Assembly (NCBI GenBank): GCA_049287565.1
Contig: JBAQGA010000180.1
Coordinates: 1 to 36,905, forward strand
Source of the DNA: UBA8522 sp049287565
Lineage (GTDB): Bacteria > Acidobacteriota > Aminicenantia > Aminicenantales > UBA8522
Direction of reading: 5' to 3'
Length of the DNA stretch: 36,905 nt
The translations under genes were made by a program, and so were the position numbers. This document shows positions 31,490-36,905 of the stretch, piece by piece. Position 1 is the first letter of the stretch. Each line of letters opens with the position of its first letter. Under the pieces are notes generated by a model. That model did no database searches. It was given only the letters and a program-made list of their open reading frames with translations, and had not been told where the DNA came from.

Positions 31490-31696
31490 ATCTTTTCCCC
31501 CGCGTAACCCCAAGAAAAAATGGGTGGCGTGGCGTTGTTCGATTATCTGCCAAGGTGAGGGATTTGGGCGAGGAAGTCCGTCGACGACTGAGCGGGCAGG
31601 GTTTCTCGACCGGAGGGAGAGAAGAGCGAAGGAGGAGTTCGAAGCGAGCTTCCTCGCAGGGGAAGCGAGCGGGCTGACGAACCCAACCCCGAGCCT

Positions 31697-31720
31697 CCGC
31701 TTGAGATAAGGGCGGTTTTT
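31697..31720 (+). terminator. small hairpin plus T5, possible terminator
   Basis: CCGC (31697-31700) can pair with GCGG (31712-31715), with CTT/AAG pairing inside, followed by TTTTT. No plus-strand gene ends just before it, so it would terminate an unannotated transcript. The stem is short. Confidence 0.3.
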
Positions 31721-31730
31721 GGTGTAATAT
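31701..31730 (+). promoter_or_regulatory. promoter of the EF-G paralogue
   Basis: TTGAGA (31701-31706) and TAATAT (31725-31730), 18-base spacer, about 75 bases before the gene. The -35 box overlaps the loop of the hairpin at 31697-31720. Confidence 0.5.
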
Positions 31731-31811
31731 GTTTCCTGCTCTTTTCTCGCGCCCGGTTGTGTTGGAAGAGCGATTCTGGGCTTTTTTCACCCATTCTGAG
31801 GAGGCTTCGAG

Positions 31812-33905
31812 ATGAAAGATCATACTCCGGACATGATCCGAAACGTCGCCCTGGCCGGCCACGGTTCCTCGGGGAAGACCTCCCTCGTCGCCGCTCTGCT
31901 TTTCAATTTCGGGGCGACCAGCCGGTTGACCAAGGTCGATAAAGGGAATACCGTCACCGACTACGAGCCGGAAGAGGTCGACCGCAAGATCTCGATTAAC
32001 GCCGCGGTCTGCTTTGTCGAGCTCGACGACCACAAGATTAACTGGGTCGACACCCCCGGTTACAGCAATTTTCTCTGGGACACCCGGGCCTCATTGAGGG
32101 CGGTGGACGGAGCGGCCGTCCTGGTCTGCGGAGTGGCCGGAGTCGAGGTCGGGACCGAAAAGGTCTGGGCCATGCTGGAGGAGTTCCGGCTGCCGCGCCT
32201 CGTCGTCGTCAACAAGCTCGACCGGGAGAACGCCAATTTCAAGCGGGCCCTCGAGTCCCTCCGCCAATTTTTCGGCCGGCAGGCCGTGCCGGTCCAGATC
32301 CCCATCGGCGAGGAGAAGGATTTCGGCGGTGTCGTGGACCTCGTCCGGATGAAGGCCCTGATCTTCGAGAAGGACGAAAGCGGGAAATTCAAGGAGGAGG
32401 AAATCCCGGCGGCGCTCAGCGCCGAGGCGGCCAAGAAAAGAGAAGAGCTCGTCGAGATGATCGCCGAAAACGACGAGAAGCTCATGGAGAAGTACTTAGA
32501 AAAGGGAGAGATGTCCTCTGAAGAGGTCCGGGCCGGCCTGAAAAAGGCGGTCTTCAATCGCCAGATCTATCCGGTTTACGCCTGTTCGGCATTGGCCAAC
32601 ATCGGCGCCCAGCCGCTGGCCCAGGGAATGATCGGACTCTTGCCGTCGCCTCTGGAGAGAGGGGCGGTCAAGGCGACCATCAAGGGAAAGGAGGGAAGCC
32701 TCAAGTTGTCCATCGACGAGCCGCTGGCCGCTCTCGTTTTCAAGACGATCTCCGATCCCTATACCGGACGAATTTCCCTGCTTCGGATTTTCTCGGGCAA
32801 GATCAACCCGGACAGCGTTGTCAGCAACGTCACCAAGGAAACCGACGAAAAGCTCGGCGGGCTCTTTTTCCTCCAGGGCAAAGAACAGAGCCCGGCCGGT
32901 CAGGCCAAGTGCGGGGATATCGTGGCTACGGCCAAGCTCAAGGTCACGTCGACGGGCGATACCCTTTCGGCCAAAGGGGAGGAGATCGCTCTGCTCCCCA
33001 TCAAGTTTCCCGAACCCTCGATCTCTTTCGCCATCGAGCCCAAGACGCGGGCCGACGAGGACCGTATCTCCCAGGCGTCTCACCGGATCGTGGAAGAGGA
33101 CCCGACCGTCCGCTTCGAGCGGGACCCGGACACCAACCAGCTCCTCATCTCCGGCAGCGGCGAGCTCCACGTCCGGATCATCACGGACAAGCTGAAGAAG
33201 CGTTATAACGTCGACGTCGATCTCAAGCCGCCCAAGATCTCCTACAAGGAGACGATCAAAGGGAGGTCCGATGTCCAGGGGCGGCACAAAAAGCAGACCG
33301 GCGGCCGGGGCCAATTCGGCGACGTCTGGATCAAGATGGAACCCCTTCCGCGGGGCCAGGATTTCGAGTTCGAGGACAAGATCTTCGGCGGGGCCATTCC
33401 CCGCAACTTCATCCCTTCCGTCGAAAAGGGCATCCTGGAAGCGCGGAAGAAAGGCGTCCTGGCCGGCTATCCGACGGTTGACTTCAAGGTCATCCTCTAC
33501 GACGGGTCCTACCATGAGGTCGACTCCTCCGACATCGCCTTCAAAATCGCCGCTTCCAAGGCGTTCAAGCTGGCGATGCGCGAGGCCAAACCCACTATCC
33601 TCGAGCCCGTCATGTCCGTCGAGGTGTACTCGCCCGAAAATTACATGGGTGACATCATGGGTAACCTGAACGGCCGCCGGGGCAAGCTCCAGGGGATGGA
33701 GCAGAAGGGCAACATGCGCATCATCAAGGCGTCGGTTCCCATGGCCGAGATGCTGGACTTCGAGCCGACCCTGACCTCGATCACCGGAGGGCGAGGGTCT
33801 TTCCTGATGGAGTTCTCGCACTACGAGGAAGTCCCCTCTCACCTGCAGCAGAAGATCATCGCCGAGGCGGTGAAAGAAGGGCGGGCCAAGCCCGAAGAGG
33901 AATAG
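31812..33905 (+). CDS. elongation factor G paralogue (EF-G2-like)
   Basis: 697 residues with all five EF-G domains. The GTPase domain has GHGSSGKTSL (G1), DTPGYSNFL (G3) and NKLDREN (G4). Domain II spans about 290-390, then domain III (SFAIEPKTRADEDRI, SGSGELHVRI), domain IV (about 475-595, KQTGGRGQFGDVWI) and domain V (EPVMSVEVYSPENYMGDIMGNLNGRRG). It differs from canonical EF-G: G1 reads GHGSSGKT instead of AHIDAGKT, and switch I has VDRKISINAAV where canonical EF-G has the RGITI threonine motif. That matches the EF-G2/EF-G-like group, whose members have GTPase activity but a less certain role. It is not next to rpsL/rpsG/tuf, another sign that it is the paralogue. Start ATG follows GAGGAGG. 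Confidence 0.92.
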   Translation: MKDHTPDMIRNVALAGHGSSGKTSLVAALLFNFGATSRLTKVDKGNTVTDYEPEEVDRKISINAAVCFVELDDHKINWVDTPGYSNFLWDTRASLRAVDGAAVLVCGVAGVEVGTEKVWAMLEEFRLPRLVVVNKLDRENANFKRALESLRQFFGRQAVPVQIPIGEEKDFGGVVDLVRMKALIFEKDESGKFKEEEIPAALSAEAAKKREELVEMIAENDEKLMEKYLEKGEMSSEEVRAGLKKAVFNRQIYPVYACSALANIGAQPLAQGMIGLLPSPLERGAVKATIKGKEGSLKLSIDEPLAALVFKTISDPYTGRISLLRIFSGKINPDSVVSNVTKETDEKLGGLFFLQGKEQSPAGQAKCGDIVATAKLKVTSTGDTLSAKGEEIALLPIKFPEPSISFAIEPKTRADEDRISQASHRIVEEDPTVRFERDPDTNQLLISGSGELHVRIITDKLKKRYNVDVDLKPPKISYKETIKGRSDVQGRHKKQTGGRGQFGDVWIKMEPLPRGQDFEFEDKIFGGAIPRNFIPSVEKGILEARKKGVLAGYPTVDFKVILYDGSYHEVDSSDIAFKIAASKAFKLAMREAKPTILEPVMSVEVYSPENYMGDIMGNLNGRRGKLQGMEQKGNMRIIKASVPMAEMLDFEPTLTSITGGRGSFLMEFSHYEEVPSHLQQKIIAEAVKEGRAKPEEE

Positions 33906-33913
33906 AGCTCTCT

Positions 33914-36112
33914 CTAGAACCGAGCGCCCAGCTCAAGGTAGGCCACGGCCTGCATGGTGTTGGGGTCACCGACACCCTTGCTGCCCAGGCTGAAGACCAG
34001 CTCCAGGGGACCGAGGGGGGAATTGATCACCACTCCCGTTCCCGCTCCCCAGAGAGTACCGGGCGAGTAGGTGACCTCCGGCCAACGTTGCTCGAAATCG
34101 AAGGCCACGTTCGCCATAACCTTAAACTGGACCAGGTTTGTGTCGCCGTACCTGAATTCGCCCCTCAGGATTTTCATCGTGTTTCCTTGCAGTTGGTCAT
34201 AGCCCATGCCGACAAAGGTCGCCGGGCGCCCCTGGTTGAGGTGCTTGTAGAAGGGGAGATCTCCCCGGGACGTTCCCCAATATCCGTATAAGCGGAGGGT
34301 GTTTTTCTCCCGGAAGGTGGTATAGACATCCGCCGAGGCTTCGGCCAGTTCATAGGCCCTGTCCGACCCCAGGGATTCGTAGCTCCCTTCGTACAGCGCC
34401 CGGAGATAAAGGCCGTTCTTCGGAACCCTGAGGTCATCCAGAGTGTCGATCGTAGCCTGCACTTCGACCTTACGCAGGTCCGGCTTCAATTCGGGTAACG
34501 GCTCCAGCGGAAAAAACGCGGACTGCGACCGGATGTTCATCCACTCCTGCTCGTAGGCCAGTTCCAGGTTCAGGCTCTTCTTGAGGAGAAAGCCCAGCCC
34601 GCCTCCCAGGGAAAAGGAGCGGTCTCGATAACTCGTGATGACCCGGCCGTCGCCCCCATAGAGCCGGGTGGGGATATTCTTGTGCCTCAGATAGAGCAAC
34701 GGGTAAACGGGAAAATCCAGCGTCTTGGTCGGGTAGGAGATCTTGGAGAAAAAACGGGTCAGCCCGGCGACTTCGAGCTCGTTCTCCAGCCGCAGCCCGG
34801 AAAAGGGGAAGTTGGTGGCATAGAGGCCGGCAGTGGCGACCAGGTTGTGGTAACCGTTATAACGCAGCCCCAATCGCAAATTCGCCCGCGGCAGCTCACG
34901 CAGGGTCAGGCGCAGATCGATCGTATTGTCATCACCTGGGAAAATATCATACCGGATGTTCTCGAAGTAGCCGAGGGCGTAGAGTTCGTTGACCTGCCGG
35001 CTGATTCTTTTTGCGTCAACGAACTCGCCCGTCCTCAAACCGAACAGCCTGGCGATGAACGGGGCCGGGATCTTATCATTGCCTGTGACCACCACAGACC
35101 CGAGAATGCGCCTCTCACTCGGAGTTATTGATCGGCCGCGGGATTTCGGTGATCGTCTCAGACCGAATTTCTCCTGGAACGCCAGGATCGCGGGCCGGGC
35201 CTTCCGGACCGCCTCCTCGCCTCGCTCCTTGATCCGGGTCATCTTGTCGGGGGAAAAGTAGTCGGTGCTGGAGAATCCCTTGAGGTCGGGCCAGATGAGA
35301 AGGTCCACCTGGGCCATTTTGTCCTTTTTCTGTTCGAGCTCGACGGTCTGGAGAGACTGGCCGAGGATTTTTTCCGCCGTGGCGAGCTCTTCCCGGGGGC
35401 TCAGGGGGCTGGCCAGGTCGACGGCGATGACGATATCCGCGCCCATATCTTTGACCACATCGACCGGCAGGTTATTGAGCACCCCGCCGTCAACGAGAAG
35501 GTATTCGCCCCATTCGACCGGCGCGAGGAGAGTCGGGACGGCCATCGTCGCCCGTAGCGCCCGGGCCAGCGAACCGTTCTTCAAGACAACCTGCTTCCCG
35601 CTGATGATGTCGACGGCCAGGCAGCGGAAGGGGATGGGGAGTTCGTCGAAATCGATGTCCCCGGCGAGGGGAAAAGTCAGGGAAGCGAAGAGGTCGAAAA
35701 ATTTCTGCCCGGAGACCAGGCCCTGGGGAGTCGAGGGGATTCCCTTGCGCGGGAAGAGCGCCAGCTGGTAGCGGCCGTCCAGCCTTTTCTCGAAATAGGG
35801 CTGGAGGTTTCGCGGCGGCCGGTCGGAGAAGAGGTCATCCCAGTCGGCCACGGCGAAGATCTCTTCGATTTCGGCGCCGGAATAGCCGGCCGCGTAAAGG
35901 CCACCCACGATTCCGCCGGCGCTGGTGCCGGCAATGAAATCGATCGGGAAATCGAGCTCGTCGAGCAGCTTGAGGACGGGGATGTGGGCGGCCCCCTTGG
36001 CTCCGCCGCCGGCCAGGACAAGCCCGATTTTCGGACGATCCTCGGGGTGCGCAGGCGGGATCAAAAGCAGCAAAGAAAAAGCGATAAAGAAATATCTCTT
36101 GCGACCTTGCAC
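33914..36112 (-). CDS. PlpD-like patatin phospholipase with POTRA and outer-membrane barrel
   Basis: 732 residues from a GTG at 36112 with GGGGG just upstream; a TTG at 36127 is the alternative. A signal peptide (about 1-24, YFFIAFSLLLLIPPAHP) is followed by a patatin domain with GLVLAGGGAKGAAH (oxyanion loop), the nucleophile GTSAGG and the Asp of VDGGVLNNLP, so the Ser-Asp dyad is complete. After a linker comes one POTRA domain (about 330-405, LGSVVVTGNDKIPAPFI...LYALGYFENIRYDI) and a C-terminal beta-barrel ending in Arg-Phe, the typical outer-membrane tail. This is the type Vd autotransporter (PlpD) layout, in which the patatin is moved through its own barrel. It implies an outer membrane. 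It is 24 bases after the GNAT gene, probably one operon, and converges on the EF-G paralogue. Confidence 0.92.
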   Translation of the reverse strand: MQGRKRYFFIAFSLLLLIPPAHPEDRPKIGLVLAGGGAKGAAHIPVLKLLDELDFPIDFIAGTSAGGIVGGLYAAGYSGAEIEEIFAVADWDDLFSDRPPRNLQPYFEKRLDGRYQLALFPRKGIPSTPQGLVSGQKFFDLFASLTFPLAGDIDFDELPIPFRCLAVDIISGKQVVLKNGSLARALRATMAVPTLLAPVEWGEYLLVDGGVLNNLPVDVVKDMGADIVIAVDLASPLSPREELATAEKILGQSLQTVELEQKKDKMAQVDLLIWPDLKGFSSTDYFSPDKMTRIKERGEEAVRKARPAILAFQEKFGLRRSPKSRGRSITPSERRILGSVVVTGNDKIPAPFIARLFGLRTGEFVDAKRISRQVNELYALGYFENIRYDIFPGDDNTIDLRLTLRELPRANLRLGLRYNGYHNLVATAGLYATNFPFSGLRLENELEVAGLTRFFSKISYPTKTLDFPVYPLLYLRHKNIPTRLYGGDGRVITSYRDRSFSLGGGLGFLLKKSLNLELAYEQEWMNIRSQSAFFPLEPLPELKPDLRKVEVQATIDTLDDLRVPKNGLYLRALYEGSYESLGSDRAYELAEASADVYTTFREKNTLRLYGYWGTSRGDLPFYKHLNQGRPATFVGMGYDQLQGNTMKILRGEFRYGDTNLVQFKVMANVAFDFEQRWPEVTYSPGTLWGAGTGVVINSPLGPLELVFSLGSKGVGDPNTMQAVAYLELGARF

Positions 36113-36136
36113 TTTTCCCCCGGCCAAAATTCCGGT

Positions 36137-36721
36137 TTAGCGGCAGCGCTCCCAGTCGGAATCGCTGTAGAAGTCGTCCAGCTCTTCCCACATGTCGCCG
36201 AGCTTGCAGATCATGATGATAAGATCCTGGGTCTTTCCGGAGAGGTCCCTGACGTAGTCGGGAAGAAGGGCCTCTTCCCGGAAACCAAGCCGGTGGAAGA
36301 TGGTCTGGGCGCCCTTTTGGGGCCTCATCATCTTGGCGACGATCGTCTCGACGTTTTTGGCTGCGGCCAGGAAATAGAGTTCCCGGATCATGATCATCCC
36401 GAGCCCTTTTCTCCGGAAGGGCCGGGCCACGATCACCCGGACCTCTCCCTGGTGACGCCGCCATTCCTCGCCGCTGAGCTCCAAAGCGCCGTCGCCTACG
36501 ATCTTGTCCTTATGGAGGGCGATGATCCGGAAGACCCGGCCATGGTCGGTGAGCCGGATGCGTTCGGCAACGAGCTTGCGGTCGGTAACGTCCACCCGCA
36601 GGTATTTCCGATCTTCGGGAGGCAGCGAGCGATAGAAGGCCATCAGCTTGTCCAGGTCTTTGAGCGCGAGCTTCCTGATGACGACCTTTTTCCCGTCCTT
36701 GAGGGTTTCGGTTTTGTCCAT
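36137..36721 (-). CDS. GNAT family N-acetyltransferase
   Basis: 194 residues from the ATG at 36721, with GGAGGAGG nine bases upstream; the frame extends to 36796 but that part overlaps the promoter. The GNAT core is visible: KKVVIRKLALKDLDKLMAFYRSLP at the start, GDGALELSGEEWRRHQGEVRVIVARPFRRKGLGMIMIRELYFLAA (motif A, with the RRKGLG acetyl-CoA pyrophosphate loop near residue 115) and GAQTIFHRLGFREEALLPDYV. It transfers acetyl from acetyl-CoA to an unknown amine. The acidic C-terminus is unusual (MWEELDDFYSDSDWERC). First gene of the operon with the patatin. Confidence 0.85.
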   Translation of the reverse strand: MDKTETLKDGKKVVIRKLALKDLDKLMAFYRSLPPEDRKYLRVDVTDRKLVAERIRLTDHGRVFRIIALHKDKIVGDGALELSGEEWRRHQGEVRVIVARPFRRKGLGMIMIRELYFLAAAKNVETIVAKMMRPQKGAQTIFHRLGFREEALLPDYVRDLSGKTQDLIIMICKLGDMWEELDDFYSDSDWERCR

Positions 36722-36767
36722 GAGAAACGACCTCCTCCACGCGAGCGTCCAACCGGAATCGCTACTC

Positions 36768-36796
36768 ATATTAGGGAGCTGACTCGAAGAAGTCAA
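36768..36796 (-). promoter_or_regulatory. promoter of the GNAT-patatin operon
   Basis: Minus-strand TTGACT (36791-36796) and TAATAT (36768-36773) with a 17-base spacer, about 40 bases upstream of the GNAT ATG after the start point. Confidence 0.65.
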
Positions 36797-36875
36797 GACG
36801 ACCGCTCAGCCCCTGAACATTTCTGTTTGTGCGATTCCACTCGGCGCAGGAGACCACCCTCTGCCCCCGCACCCC

Positions 36876-36900
36876 GGGGAACCAGTCCCGTCGGTTCCCC
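36876..36900. repeat. inverted repeat at window end
   Basis: GGGGAACC (36876-36883) and GGTTCCCC (36893-36900), perfect 8-base arms, 9-base loop. No T tract follows on either strand. It may belong to a structured RNA or terminator of a gene outside the window. Confidence 0.45.
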
Positions 36901-36905
36901 CCATC

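Larger units (their letters stand above)
31490..31811. other. intergenic region between htpX and EF-G paralogue
   Basis: 322 bases without a recognised gene. About 31600-31700 is purine-rich with a direct repeat (GAAGCGAGC at about 31640 and 31664). A small hairpin followed by TTTTT (31697-31720) and the EF-G promoter (31701-31730) overlap. It could hold a small plus-strand RNA, but no known RNA family is recognised. Confidence 0.5.

Noticed and set aside
31570..31580. GAGGAAGTCCG resembling the conserved start of RNase P RNA
   Set aside because: Canonical motif is GAGGAAAGTCC and the other conserved RNase P segments are absent from the following 250 bases.
32496..33842. 448-codon minus-strand frame opposite the EF-G paralogue
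   Set aside because: Antisense shadow of a clear EF-G sequence.

Overview
The window looks like a chromosomal piece of a moderately high-GC, Gram-negative-type bacterium. It carries a twin-arginine-exported oxidoreductase, a PlpD-like outer-membrane patatin, an S9 peptidase, a TPR-tailed Ser/Thr kinase and a giant multi-domain secreted protein. That mix, together with an rplM-rpsI-rpsB-tsf-pyrH-frr cluster, suggests Acidobacteriota or Candidatus Aminicenantes. The assignment is inference from gene content; no phylogeny was run.

Layout. 1-480: the C-terminal fragment of a fumarate reductase/succinate dehydrogenase-type flavoprotein, directly behind a REP-like hairpin. 542-4167 (minus): one translation operon, rplM-rpsI-rpsB-tsf-pyrH-frr, behind a clear sigma-70 promoter. 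4313-8902 (minus): tmRNA, then an N-acetylmuramoyl-L-alanine amidase, a GerMN-domain protein, the ribosome-assembly GTPase Der and a TPR lipoprotein. 8914-9088: a palindrome and a plus-strand promoter in front of a 35-codon remnant of a small zinc-ribbon-type protein. 9114-11899 (minus): an S9 peptidase and a sigma-70-family factor. 12079-12156: tRNA-Asp. 12188-13915 (minus): a LamG-like membrane protein and a Tat-exported aldo/keto reductase, divergent from a heparinase II/III-like lyase (14098-16086). 16406-19198: the Ser/Thr kinase with TPR tail.

Accessory part. 19199-19910 has no intact gene but holds the decayed tail of an NHL-repeat protein. 19911-21051 is a complete IS630-family element with 31-bp inverted repeats. 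21057-30374 (minus) encodes a 3105-residue secreted protein. It has an N-terminal sialidase/BNR-like propeller, a block of asparagine-rich pentapeptides of the NPNIR type, several Ig-like and carboxypeptidase-regulatory-like domains, seven nearly identical FG-GAP repeats followed by a UnbV/ASPIC domain, and a C-terminal seven-bladed SBBP propeller. This is the most unusual gene in the window.

30590-36721: an HtpX-like protease, an EF-G paralogue with a changed switch region, a PlpD-like patatin/porin fusion and a GNAT acetyltransferase. The housekeeping genes cover translation, ribosome rescue and ribosome assembly (ribosomal proteins, EF-Ts, RRF, EF-G2, tmRNA, Der, tRNA-Asp). The rest point to a cell that handles extracellular polymers: peptidase, polysaccharide lyase, exported reductase, surface adhesin and outer-membrane phospholipase.
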